Shown: positions 27,092-35,391 of the stretch, one piece after another
Layout of the letters: each line of letters starts with the position of its first letter
Numbering within the stretch: position 1 is the stretch's first letter
Assembly (NCBI RefSeq): GCF_001556185.1
Contig: NZ_LSIJ01000062.1
Location: forward strand, 1 to 46,236
DNA: 46,236 nt
Direction of reading: 5' to 3'
Origin: Sphingomonas sp. CCH10-B3
GTDB taxonomy: Bacteria > Pseudomonadota > Alphaproteobacteria > Sphingomonadales > Sphingomonadaceae
Notes under the pieces: generated by a model
What the model was told of the DNA's origin: nothing
The model's input: only the letters and a program-made list of their open reading frames with translations
The model's database searches: none
Translations under genes and position numbers: made by a program

Positions 27092-28372
27092 ATGGCAAAG
27101 CCTTTGGTCGCCAGTGCCCTGCTGGTCCTGTCGCTTGCAGGCTGTGCTTCGGTTGAGCGTGCGGCAGCACCTGCCTCCGCGCCGCCGTCATCGGTGTCGT
27201 TCCTGGCGTTCGGCGATTCGGGGTACAGCCTCGACTATCTCGACCCCGAAGATCTCAACCCGCCGCTGACCCGCGAGCAGTTCATCGCCAAGGCGCGGGC
27301 AAGCTGGATCAAGGACAAGCGGCCGATCGCGGAATTCACGCCGCCGCCGATGGTCGCGCATCCTTCGAACGGCGGTTTTGTGGCAGCAAGCGGCCTGATG
27401 CCGGTTGCAAAGGCAATGACCGATTATTGCCGCAACAGCGCGCGCTGCCAATTCGGCGTGATGCTCGGCGACAACATCTATCCCGATGGCGCAACGCTCG
27501 GCGCTGACGGTCGCGATGATGCCAAGCGCTTTCAGGATCTGTTTGCGACGCCCTATGGCGCATTTGGTTGGGGCGACGCCGATTTCCGGATTTACGCGAC
27601 GCTCGGCAACCACGACTGGCACACCTCGCGCGAGGGAGCGCTCGCGCAGGTGCGCTATCTGAGCGAAACGCGGCCTTTCTATATGGACGGGCTCGCCTAT
27701 GCAGCGCAGCCACCTGCCGCCAAGGGGATGGTCGAGATTTTCTCGATCGACACCCATGTCCTGCTGGCGGGCGAGAAGGTGCTCGACGGCAAGCTCGCCG
27801 ACGACGGCAGCGAAGTGCCGACCACCAAGCTCGATGCCTCGGAACCATGGGCGACCCCCGCGACTGATGCCGAGCGCGCGATGGTCGCCAATCTCGAGCA
27901 GCGGTTGAAAGCGTCGAAGGCGCGCTGGAAAATCGTGATCGGGCACCACCCGCTCTGGTCGTCGTCGGGCGGCAAGTTCGAACAGGCGCGGACGCTGCGC
28001 GCGGTGCTGCTGCCGACCTTGTGCCGCTATGCCGATCTCTATCTCGCCGGGCATGAGCATACGTTGGAAGTCGCAACCGATAGCTGCGCAACGGCGGCAC
28101 CGGGCGAAGGGCTGGCGGCGCTGCCCAACATCGTGTCGGGCGCGGCAGCGAAGCAGCGCCCGCTCAACACCGCCTTCATGGCGCATCAGCAGCGCAACTA
28201 CCCGCAATATCGCCCGCTCTATGTGCGCGGCATGATCTGGGGCTTTGCGCATCTGACGCTCACCGACAGCGAAGCGAAGGTGACGATGGTGTCGACCCCC
28301 AACGATGGCAACGGGCAACCCAAGGTCGAATTCACCCAGATCTTCACGCGCCGCAACCGAGCCGGCAACTGA
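27092..28372 (+). CDS. metallophosphoesterase lipoprotein (acid phosphatase-like)
   Basis: 426 residues. The N-terminus MAKPLVASALLVLSLAGCASV is a lipoprotein signal (lipobox LSLAGC). The calcineurin-like core shows FLAFGDSGY (D-x-G), VMLGDNIYPDGA (GDN), ATLGNHDWH (GNHD), VIGHHPLWSSSG (GHHP) and LAGHEHTLE (GHEH), so all metal ligands are present. It resembles purple acid phosphatase-like enzymes and probably releases phosphate from esters at the outer membrane or in the periplasm. Its position behind the receptor supports a shared uptake role. Confidence 0.9.
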   Translation: MAKPLVASALLVLSLAGCASVERAAAPASAPPSSVSFLAFGDSGYSLDYLDPEDLNPPLTREQFIAKARASWIKDKRPIAEFTPPPMVAHPSNGGFVAASGLMPVAKAMTDYCRNSARCQFGVMLGDNIYPDGATLGADGRDDAKRFQDLFATPYGAFGWGDADFRIYATLGNHDWHTSREGALAQVRYLSETRPFYMDGLAYAAQPPAAKGMVEIFSIDTHVLLAGEKVLDGKLADDGSEVPTTKLDASEPWATPATDAERAMVANLEQRLKASKARWKIVIGHHPLWSSSGGKFEQARTLRAVLLPTLCRYADLYLAGHEHTLEVATDSCATAAPGEGLAALPNIVSGAAAKQRPLNTAFMAHQQRNYPQYRPLYVRGMIWGFAHLTLTDSEAKVTMVSTPNDGNGQPKVEFTQIFTRRNRAGN

Positions 28373-28449
28373 CGCGTCGTCGATGATGGCGTGGCCTTTG
28401 CGCCGCCCGTGAAAATCGAATATCAGGTATGGGCACAGGAGATGCCCAA

Positions 28450-29931
28450 ATGGATCATGTCGACGTCATCGTGGTGGGGGCCGGGATTTCCGGCATCGGC
28501 GCGGGCTATCACTTGCAGGACAAGGCGCCCGACCGCAGCTACATGATCCTCGAAGGGCGCGCCGACATGGGCGGCACCTGGGACCTTTTCCGCTATCCCG
28601 GCATCCGCTCCGATTCCGACATGTACACGCTCGGCTATATCTTCGAGCCATGGACCGAAGCCAAGGCGATTGCCGACGGGCCGAACATCCTCAATTACGT
28701 CAAGCGCACCGCGGCCAAATATGGCATCGACAGGCACATCCGCTTCAACCACCACGTCAAGGCGGCAAGCTGGTCGACGCAGGATGCGCGCTGGACGGTG
28801 ACCGCGACGCATGACGGGCGCGACGTAGAGTATAGCTGCAATTTCCTCTTCATGTGCTCTGGCTATTATAATTACGCCAAGGGCCACCGGCCCGAATTCG
28901 TCGGCGAGGCCGATTTTGCGGGGCAGATCATCCACCCGCAATTCTGGCCCGAAAGCCTCGATTACACCGGCAAGCGCGTGGTTGTAATCGGTTCGGGCGC
29001 GACCGCCGTCACGATCGTGCCCGAAATGGCGAAGACCGCCGGGCATGTGACGATGCTGCAACGCTCGCCGACCTATGTCGTGTCGCGCCCGTCGGAGGAT
29101 GCGATCGCCAACCGGTTGCGCAAGTTGCTGCCAACCAAGCTGGCCTATGGGCTGGTGCGCTGGCGCAACGTGTTGTTCGGCATGTATTTCTACAATGCCG
29201 CCCGCAAGCACCCCGCTCAGGCGAAGGAGCGCGTGCTGGAGATGCTGAGCGAGCATCTGCCTGCCGAGACGATCAACGAGCATTTTACGCCGCGCTACAA
29301 TGTCTGGGACCAGCGGCTGTGCCTGGTGCCCGACGGCGATCTGTTCAACGCGATCAAGGCGGGGACGGCGTCGGTCGTGACCGACACGATCGACCGGTTC
29401 GACGCGGGCGGGATTGTGCTCCATTCGGGCAAGCGGCTCGATGCCGACATCGTCGTGACCGCGACCGGGCTCGAACTGCAATTGCTCAGCGACGTTGCCT
29501 TCACTGTCGACGGCGAGGCGCGCGACTTGTCGAAAACCTATAATTACAAGGGCATGATGTATAGCGACATGCCCAATCTGGCATCGTCCTTCGGCTATAC
29601 CAATGCCAGCTGGACGCTGAAGGCCGATCTTACTTGCAGCTATGTCTGCCGCCTGCTCAACACGATGAAGAAGCGGGGCATGCGGCAGGCGACGCCGCGG
29701 ATCGAAGGCGATCTGCAGCCCGCGCCGTTCCTCGACTTCACCTCGGGCTATGTCACCCGGGCGATGGAGCGTTTCCCCAAGCAGGGAAACAAGCAGCCGT
29801 GGCAGGTCCACCAGAATTATCTGAAAGACCTGACCGCGCTTCGCTTCGGCTCGGTCGACGACGAAATGGAATTTTCCAATCCGGTGCCGCGCGCGGTGCC
29901 GGTCGCTACCGGTGAAACCGTCCCCGCCTGA
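28450..29931 (+). CDS. flavin-containing (Baeyer-Villiger-type) monooxygenase
   Basis: 493 residues from ATG 28450, which has AGGAGA nine bases upstream; ATG 28429 is the alternative. FAD motif VIVVGAGISGIGAGYHL, then GRADMGGTWDLFRYPGIRSDSDMYTLGY, the BVMO-type fingerprint FAGQIIHPQFWPE, and the NADPH motif VVVIGSGATAVTIVPEM. Class B monooxygenases insert oxygen into ketones or oxidise N/S atoms with NADPH and O2. The substrate is unknown. The protein is shorter than cyclohexanone monooxygenase and nearer to the EthA-like group. The CecR-like regulator follows about 200 bp later on the same strand. Confidence 0.9.
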   Translation: MDHVDVIVVGAGISGIGAGYHLQDKAPDRSYMILEGRADMGGTWDLFRYPGIRSDSDMYTLGYIFEPWTEAKAIADGPNILNYVKRTAAKYGIDRHIRFNHHVKAASWSTQDARWTVTATHDGRDVEYSCNFLFMCSGYYNYAKGHRPEFVGEADFAGQIIHPQFWPESLDYTGKRVVVIGSGATAVTIVPEMAKTAGHVTMLQRSPTYVVSRPSEDAIANRLRKLLPTKLAYGLVRWRNVLFGMYFYNAARKHPAQAKERVLEMLSEHLPAETINEHFTPRYNVWDQRLCLVPDGDLFNAIKAGTASVVTDTIDRFDAGGIVLHSGKRLDADIVVTATGLELQLLSDVAFTVDGEARDLSKTYNYKGMMYSDMPNLASSFGYTNASWTLKADLTCSYVCRLLNTMKKRGMRQATPRIEGDLQPAPFLDFTSGYVTRAMERFPKQGNKQPWQVHQNYLKDLTALRFGSVDDEMEFSNPVPRAVPVATGETVPA

Positions 29932-30074
29932 CGTCAGCCTGCCGCTAATTTGCCCGCAGCGCCCCGGCGCGCTGTCCGGAGCGCCGCGCCGCTAGTCAGT
30001 GAGCCGCGCTGGTGGCCGGACAATCAGCCAAGCCGCTACGGCGATTTTTGGCGTAACGGCATTTCCGCCCTTGC

Positions 30075-30094
30075 TAGTTCGTTCGAACAAACTA
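30075..30094. promoter_or_regulatory. palindromic operator upstream of the TetR-efflux operon
   Basis: A 20-bp palindrome, TAGTT-C-GTTCGAAC-A-AACTA, with a single mismatched pair (positions 6 and 15), lies about 40 bp before the likely start of the TetR gene. Size and symmetry fit a TetR dimer site. Since no other regulator gene is adjacent, autorepression of the tetR-emrA-emrB-nodT unit is the simplest reading. Confidence 0.65.
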
Positions 30095-30135
30095 AATGCG
30101 GCACCGACATTGGTCCAACCGGAAGATTCGCGCGC

Positions 30136-30774
30136 TTGGCTCACGATCGGCTTCTCGACATTGCGATCCGCGAATTCGGGCTAAAGGGCCTCGAAGGCGC
30201 GAGCACGCGCAGCATCGCGGCGGCGGCGGGCACGGCGATGTCGGCTATCACTTATCATTTCGGCGGGAAGGAAGGGCTGTACCTCGCCGCCGCCGATCAC
30301 ATCGCCGCGCAAATGGGCAAGGACATGGGCGCCGCGCTCGATCACGCTGCGTTGGACGCCACCGATAATCCTGCCGCTGCCCGCGCGGCGATTCACATGA
30401 TCATGGGCCGCTTCTGCGACAAGCTGATGGAGCCCGATGCCGAATCGAAATCGCTGTTCATCATCCGCGAACAGATGCACCCGACCGAGGCCTTTGACCG
30501 CATCTATGGCGGCATGATGGGCCAGATGCTCGAAACGCTGGTGCGGCTGGTCTGCATCGCCAGCGGCGATCGCGACGAAGCACGCGCGCGCCTGCTGACG
30601 GTGACGCTGATCGGGCAGGTGATCGTGCTGCGCGCGTCGCGAGCATCAAGCCTGCGGCTGTTGCATGCCGACGCTGTCGACGAAGCGCTGGTGAACGCGC
30701 TCAAGACGCGCGTCGCCGCCAATGTCGACGCCATTCTCGATTCTATCATTTCGACACGACAGGAACCGCAATGA
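30136..30774 (+). CDS. TetR family regulator (CecR-like)
   Basis: About 212 residues from TTG 30136. Helix-turn-helix: LLDIAIREFGLKGLEGASTRSIAAAAGTAMSAITYHFGGKEGLYLAAADHI, with the ITYHFG(G/S)KE recognition pattern typical of the CecR/YbiH group. The C-terminal domain (FIIREQMHPTEAFDRIYGGMM..., LIGQVIVLRASRAS) also matches that group, which in E. coli controls HlyD-type efflux genes. The start is uncertain: the frame is open upstream to 29950 with no good start, and the operator at 30075-30094 argues for a start downstream of it. Stop overlaps emrA (ATGA). Confidence 0.85.
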   Translation: MAHDRLLDIAIREFGLKGLEGASTRSIAAAAGTAMSAITYHFGGKEGLYLAAADHIAAQMGKDMGAALDHAALDATDNPAAARAAIHMIMGRFCDKLMEPDAESKSLFIIREQMHPTEAFDRIYGGMMGQMLETLVRLVCIASGDRDEARARLLTVTLIGQVIVLRASRASSLRLLHADAVDEALVNALKTRVAANVDAILDSIISTRQEPQ

Positions 30775-31877
30775 ACGATGTGAGCATGCCGCACGACACG
30801 GCGAAGCCCGCCGATCAACCCGTCGCCGACGCTCGTCCGCCGCTGTTCCGGCGGCCACTGTTCTGGCTGATCCTGCTCGTGGTCGGCGGCGTGGTGATCG
30901 GCGGGGGTACGCTCTACTGGCTCGATGCGCGGCAGTATGAATCGACCGACGATGCTTTCGTCGACGCGCATATCGTGCGGATCGCGCCGACGGTGGCGGG
31001 GACACTGCTGCAAGTCGCCGATGTCGACAATCGCCATGTCGAAGCCGGTGCGCTGCTTGGCGTCATCAAGGCGCAGAATCCGGCGGCGCAGCTCGCCGAA
31101 GCAGAGGCAGGCGTCGCGCAGGCTGAAGCACAGATCGAAACTGCCCGCGCGCAGGCGGTTGCAGCCGAGGCGCAGCGGGCGCAAGCAATCGCGCAGGCGC
31201 AGGCCCCGCTCGCGGTTGCGCAGAAGGCGGCGCAAGACCTTGCGCGCTACGAACAATTGCTCAAGCTCGACCCCTCGGCAGTCGCAGGGCAGCAACTCGA
31301 TGCGGCGCGCGCGCAGGCCCGTCAGGCAGCAGCCGAAGCGGCGGCTGCGCGGCGCCAGATCGTCAATGCCGACGCCAATATCCGGGTGACGCAGCGCCAG
31401 GTGACGGCGGCGCAGGCCGCTGCCGATGCGCGGCGGGCGGTGGTACGGCAGGCGACGATCACGGTCGGCGATTTCCGGCTGACGGCGCCGGTGTCTGGAC
31501 AGGTCGTCAACCGCTCGGTCAACATCGGCTCCTATGTCGCGCCGGGGACGCCGCTGATGTCGATCGTGCCCGATCGCATCTGGGTGACGGCGAATTTCAA
31601 GGAAACCCAGCTCAAGAACATGCGGCGCGGCCAGCCGGTCGAGCTGCGCGTCGATGCCTTTCCCGACGTCGAGTTCCGCGGCACCGTCGATTCGATCCAG
31701 CGCGGAGCAGGGCAGGCCTTCTCGCTGCTGCCGGCGCAGAACGCGACCGGCAATTTTGTGAAGGTCGTCCAGCGCGTGCCGGTGCGCATCGAATTCGACA
31801 TCAAGAACGGCCCCGATCCGCGCCGCTACCCGATTGGCCCGGGCATGTCGGTGGTGCCGACCGTCAAGGTGCGCTGA
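30771..31877 (+). CDS. EmrA/HlyD family efflux periplasmic adaptor
   Basis: 368 residues. One N-terminal membrane anchor (about residues 29-50, FWLILLVVGGVVIGGGTLYWL), then the barrel-sandwich half ESTDDAFVDAHIVRIAPTVAGTLLQVADVDN, a long Ala/Gln-rich coiled coil (residues about 95-225), the second lipoyl half FRLTAPVSGQVVNRSVNIGSYVAPGTPLMSIVP and a beta-barrel ending PIGPGMSVVPTVKVR. It links the inner-membrane EmrB-type pump to the outer-membrane channel. Overlaps the regulator by 4 bp and precedes emrB by 3 bp. Confidence 0.93.
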   Translation: MNDVSMPHDTAKPADQPVADARPPLFRRPLFWLILLVVGGVVIGGGTLYWLDARQYESTDDAFVDAHIVRIAPTVAGTLLQVADVDNRHVEAGALLGVIKAQNPAAQLAEAEAGVAQAEAQIETARAQAVAAEAQRAQAIAQAQAPLAVAQKAAQDLARYEQLLKLDPSAVAGQQLDAARAQARQAAAEAAAARRQIVNADANIRVTQRQVTAAQAAADARRAVVRQATITVGDFRLTAPVSGQVVNRSVNIGSYVAPGTPLMSIVPDRIWVTANFKETQLKNMRRGQPVELRVDAFPDVEFRGTVDSIQRGAGQAFSLLPAQNATGNFVKVVQRVPVRIEFDIKNGPDPRRYPIGPGMSVVPTVKVR

Positions 31878-31880
31878 GCC

Positions 31881-33473
31881 GTGGCCAGCGCAGCCGCGCC
31901 CGAGGTCTGGAACGCCGACCGATCGGCGGCGGGACGGATCAACCCGTGGCTGGTGGTCGCGATCATCAGCCTGCCGACCTTCATGGAAGTGCTCGACACG
32001 TCGGTCGCCAATGTCTCGCTAAGCAACATCGCCGGCGGGCTGTCGGTGACGACCGATCAGGCGACCTGGGTGCTGACGAGCTATCTGGTCGCCAATGCCG
32101 TCATCATTCCGATCAGCGGCTGGTTGTCTGACGCGATCGGGCGCAAACGTTATTTCCTGCTGTCGATCGCGCTGTTCACGGCAGCGTCGCTGCTGTGCGG
32201 GATCGCGACCAATCTGGAAACGCTGATCTTCGCGCGGATCCTGCAGGGGATCGGCGGCGGCGGGCTGGCACCGGTCGAACAGTCGATCCTTGCCGACACC
32301 TTCCCGCCCAAGCAGCGCGGCATGGCCTTTGCCGCCTTTGCGATCGTGATCGTGGTGGGGCCGGTGCTCGGGCCGACGCTCGGCGGGTGGATCACCGATA
32401 CGGCGAGCTGGCACTGGATTTTCCTCATCAACGTGCCGGTCGGGATCATTGCCTTCCTGCTCACCCAGGCGTTCGTCGACGAACCGGCGGCCGTGAAGGC
32501 CGACCGCGAGGAAAAGATTAGGGGCGGCCTGCGGATCGATTATGTCGGCGTGATCCTGGTGTTCCTCGGGCTCGGCTTTCTCGAACTGACGCTCGATCGC
32601 GGCGAGCGCGAGGACTGGTTCGAAAGCACCTCGATCGTGGTGACGGCGTCGATTGCGGCGGTGTCGCTGGTCGCGCTGCTGATCTGGGAATTCAATCAAG
32701 ACGATCCGGTGGTCGACGTGAAGCTGCTCAAGACGCGCAACTTCCGCATCACGCTGCTGACGATGTTCATGACCGGCATGATCCTGTTCGGGACGACGCA
32801 GCTGATCCCGCAGATGCTGCAGGTCGTGCTCGGCTATACCGCGTTCAACGCCGGGCTGGCGCTGACGACAGCGGGTATCGCGACGCTGGTGATGGTGCCG
32901 GTGGTCGGGCGGCTGACCGGCATGGTCGATGTCCGCTGGCTGATCTTCATCGGGCTGATGGCGCAGGCCTATGCGATGTGGCACATGACCGGGCTGACGG
33001 GCGACATCTCGTTCGCCGATGCGTCGACCGCGCGGCTCTATCAGGCAGCGGCGCTGCCGTTCCTGTTCATCCCGATCAACACGGCCGCCTATGTCGGGCT
33101 GCCGCGCAACAAGACCGCGCAGGCATCGAGCCTGCTCAACGTCGCGCGCAATCTGGGGGGCAGTCTGGGCATTTCGATGGCGCAGACCTTGCTGTCGACC
33201 TATCAGCAGGTGCACCAGTCGCGCGTCGTCGAAACGCTCAACCCGGCCAATCCCAACTACAATGAATGGCTTGCGCAGGCGCAGCAGCTTGCCCCAGGCG
33301 ACCCGACGACGCCGCTCGCGCTGATGTATCAGACGATGCAGCGGCAAGTGGCGATGCTCGCCTTTCTCGACGTGTTCCGGACGCTGATGGTGGTGATCAT
33401 CATCGTCGCGCCGGTGGTTTTTCTGATGCGCCCGACCAAGGGCGGCGGTGGCAGCGAAGGAATGGGACATTGA
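31881..33473 (+). CDS. DHA2 family MFS efflux pump (EmrB-like)
   Basis: 530 residues, GTG start. About 14 hydrophobic helices. MFS motifs: LDTSVANVSLSNIAGGL at helix 1 (motif D1-like), GWLSDAIGRKRYF (motif A), LIFARILQGIGGGGLAPVEQSI (motif B) and GPVLGPTLGGWI (motif C, antiporter signature). It drives drug or metabolite export by proton antiport, with EmrA and the NodT channel as partners. The stop overlaps the TTG start of nodT (TTGA), so four genes are read as one unit. The exported compound is unknown. Confidence 0.94.
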   Translation: MASAAAPEVWNADRSAAGRINPWLVVAIISLPTFMEVLDTSVANVSLSNIAGGLSVTTDQATWVLTSYLVANAVIIPISGWLSDAIGRKRYFLLSIALFTAASLLCGIATNLETLIFARILQGIGGGGLAPVEQSILADTFPPKQRGMAFAAFAIVIVVGPVLGPTLGGWITDTASWHWIFLINVPVGIIAFLLTQAFVDEPAAVKADREEKIRGGLRIDYVGVILVFLGLGFLELTLDRGEREDWFESTSIVVTASIAAVSLVALLIWEFNQDDPVVDVKLLKTRNFRITLLTMFMTGMILFGTTQLIPQMLQVVLGYTAFNAGLALTTAGIATLVMVPVVGRLTGMVDVRWLIFIGLMAQAYAMWHMTGLTGDISFADASTARLYQAAALPFLFIPINTAAYVGLPRNKTAQASSLLNVARNLGGSLGISMAQTLLSTYQQVHQSRVVETLNPANPNYNEWLAQAQQLAPGDPTTPLALMYQTMQRQVAMLAFLDVFRTLMVVIIIVAPVVFLMRPTKGGGGSEGMGH

Positions 33474-34924
33474 CGAAGCGCATCACGCTCGCGCTCGGCG
33501 GCGCGGCGGCCCTGCTGGCGAGCTGCACCGTCGGCCCCGATTACCAGCGGCCCGAGCTGGCGGTGCCGGCGGCCTATGCGCGCGGGGCGGAAGCGCCCGG
33601 CAGTGCAGTTGATCCGGCGAGGTGGTGGACGGCGTTTGGCGATCCGCGGCTGACCGCGTTGATCGAGAAGGGGCTTGCCGACAATCCCGACATCGCGGTG
33701 GCGGCGTCGCGGGTCCGCGCGGCGCGGCTGCAGGAAATCGTCGCGCGCGCAGCCGGCAAGCCCGCGATCAACGCCGCTGCACAGGCCAGCCGGGTCGAGT
33801 TTTCGAAGAACGCGGGCTTTGCCTCGCTCGCCCGGCTGTTTCAGGGCGGCGGCACCGGAGGGTCGGGGGTGGCCGCACCGGGTAGTGGCATTTCGACGCT
33901 CGCGCTCGGTTTCGACGCCAGTTGGGAAATCGATCTGTTCGGCGGCGACCGGCGCGGAGTCGAGGCGGCGCGGGCGCGCGGCGAGGGCGCCTTGTGGAGC
34001 GCACGCGACGCCGCCGTCACGCTCGCCGCCGAAATCGCCGATGCCTATTTTGCGCTGCGGCTCGACCAGGAGCAGATCGCCATCGTCGAACGCCAGGCCG
34101 CCGATCAGCGGCGCGGGCTGGAGATCGCGGGCAACATCGCCAAGGCCGGGCTGACGCCCGATGTCGATGTCGTGCGCCAGCGCGGCAGCCTGTCGGCGAC
34201 GCTCGCCCGGCTCGAGCCGCTGAAGGCCGATGTTGAAGTGCGGATCCACGCGCTCGGCATTCTGACGGGGCAGGCGCCCGAGGCATTGCTTGCCGAGCTG
34301 AGCGCCCCCGGTCCGGCGCTGGCGCCGCCGCCGGTGGTGCCGGCCGGGCTGCCGAGCGACCTGCTGCGGCGGCGGCCCGACATCCGCGCGGCCGAGCGCG
34401 AGCTCGCCGCGGCGACTGCCGACATCGGTGTCGCGGTGTCCAACCTCTACCCCAAGTTCAGCCTGACCGGGGCGGCGCAATTGCTGTCGTCGTCGCTGTC
34501 AAATCTCGTGTCGCGCGACAGCGTGCAGGCGAACGCCGGTGCGGCGGCAATGTTCCCGATTCTCGACTGGGGGCGACGCAAGGCCAGTGTCGGGCTCGCC
34601 AGGGAAGCGCGCGAGCAGGCGTATCAAGCCTATCAGGCGACGGTGCTGCGGGCGCTCCGCGATGTCGAGGACCCGCTCAGCCGGATCGATGCCGAGCGGC
34701 GGCGCAATGCCGTGCTCCGTCAGGCGCTCGCCGATGCCGAGCGGACCGCGCGCGCGGTCGAGGCGCAGTACCGAACGGGCTTTGTTGCGCAGGATGCGCT
34801 GCTCAATGCGCAATTCCAGACGCTGGCAGCGCGAGAGCAACTGGCGGCAAGCGACGCGCTGCTGCGGCAGCAAACGGCGGCGTTGTTTAAGGCAATTGGT
34901 GGGGGCTGGTCCGAACCGGCATGA
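33470..34924 (+). CDS. RND/NodT-type outer-membrane efflux lipoprotein
   Basis: 484 residues from TTG 33470. The lipoprotein signal MTKRITLALGGAAALLASC (lipobox LLASC) is followed by TVGPDYQRPEL, the family hallmark, then two repeated coiled-coil/barrel halves (WWTAFGDPRLTALIEKGLADNPDI..., LPSDLLRRRPDIRAAERELAAATADIGVAVSNLYPKFSLTG). It forms the trimeric outer-membrane exit duct for the EmrAB-type pump. The TTG start overlapping the emrB stop was preferred because it gives exactly a lipoprotein signal; upstream in-frame sequence lies inside emrB. Confidence 0.92.
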   Translation: MTKRITLALGGAAALLASCTVGPDYQRPELAVPAAYARGAEAPGSAVDPARWWTAFGDPRLTALIEKGLADNPDIAVAASRVRAARLQEIVARAAGKPAINAAAQASRVEFSKNAGFASLARLFQGGGTGGSGVAAPGSGISTLALGFDASWEIDLFGGDRRGVEAARARGEGALWSARDAAVTLAAEIADAYFALRLDQEQIAIVERQAADQRRGLEIAGNIAKAGLTPDVDVVRQRGSLSATLARLEPLKADVEVRIHALGILTGQAPEALLAELSAPGPALAPPPVVPAGLPSDLLRRRPDIRAAERELAAATADIGVAVSNLYPKFSLTGAAQLLSSSLSNLVSRDSVQANAGAAAMFPILDWGRRKASVGLAREAREQAYQAYQATVLRALRDVEDPLSRIDAERRRNAVLRQALADAERTARAVEAQYRTGFVAQDALLNAQFQTLAAREQLAASDALLRQQTAALFKAIGGGWSEPA

Positions 34925-35111
34925 TCGATCGACCGCAGCACGGCGATTTCAGCTAAAGGGCGAAGCTGGAGCCCATCACGAGATTGCGCCGAGCCCAGAG
35001 ACATGATTCGCAACGGCGCGTTAACCGCGATTCGAATCGGTTTGTTAACTATTTGGACGCGCTTGCTAAATTGTTAACGAGTATGCCGACTAACGCTGCC
35101 GAGGCAGTGGT

Positions 35112-35175
35112 ATCGGCCCGGAAGCGGATCAATTCGCCAAAAAATTCAGCGACTTCCTGATCCGTCCGGGCCGAT
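35112..35175 (+). ncRNA. long imperfect hairpin, possible structured leader RNA
   Basis: The left arm 35112-35131 pairs with the right arm 35158-35175 over 18 base pairs, split 11 + 7 by a two-base AG bulge, around a 26-base A-rich loop (35132-35157). No U-tract follows, so it is a poor terminator. Such a stable structure in an AT-rich spacer suggests an RNA element or a protein-binding site. It does not match any riboswitch class I can recognise. Confidence 0.4.
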
Positions 35176-35278
35176 GGTTAGGTTACCAGGGACGAATTTC
35201 TTCGCCATGAAGAAGCGAAAGAAGGAACTCGAGCATTAACTTTCTCCCAAATCGCGCAGCGAATGCGCGTCTATCTGT

Positions 35279-35294
35279 TTAACGAAGTTTTAAC
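35279..35294 (+). promoter_or_regulatory. CtrA-type binding site (TTAA-N7-TTAAC)
   Basis: TTAA-CGAAGTT-TTAAC is an exact match to the full CtrA recognition pattern TTAA-N7-TTAA. It lies about 100 bp before the earliest plausible EAL start. CtrA is the alphaproteobacterial master response regulator that often controls motility and c-di-GMP genes, so control of the EAL gene is plausible. Confidence 0.5.
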
Positions 35295-35391
35295 TAAAAG
35301 ACAATGACTGGCGCGGCTTGGGAACGCCAGCAACGGTGCGGCGGGCTGCGCTTAACGCTTCATTCAAACCTCGGGCGTACAGCCGCTGTTG

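Larger units (their letters stand above)
34925..35391 (+). other. AT-rich structured leader region without a clear gene
   Basis: 467 bases between nodT and the EAL gene. It is markedly AT-richer than its surroundings. Contents: three GTTAAC hexamers or near matches and a CGATTCGAATCG palindrome (35028-35039); a long inverted repeat (35112-35131 with 35158-35175); a 10-codon open frame of basic residues (35207-35239); and a CtrA-type site (35279-35294). A promoter for the downstream signalling genes probably lies here. Confidence 0.5.

Noticed and set aside
30096..30368. ATG-started frame just after the TetR operator
   Set aside because: It has a natural-looking start but encodes an Arg/His-rich product out of frame with the clear TetR helix-turn-helix, so the TetR frame is real and simply has a poor start codon.
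35207..35239. Ten-residue basic open frame (MKKRKKELEH) in the leader
   Set aside because: No well-placed ribosome-binding site and too short to judge; it may be chance. Mentioned only as content of the spacer.
34925..35391. Possible c-di-GMP (GEMM) riboswitch before the EAL gene
   Set aside because: The expected paired GNRA-tetraloop/receptor helices and conserved core were not found; the main hairpin has a different form.
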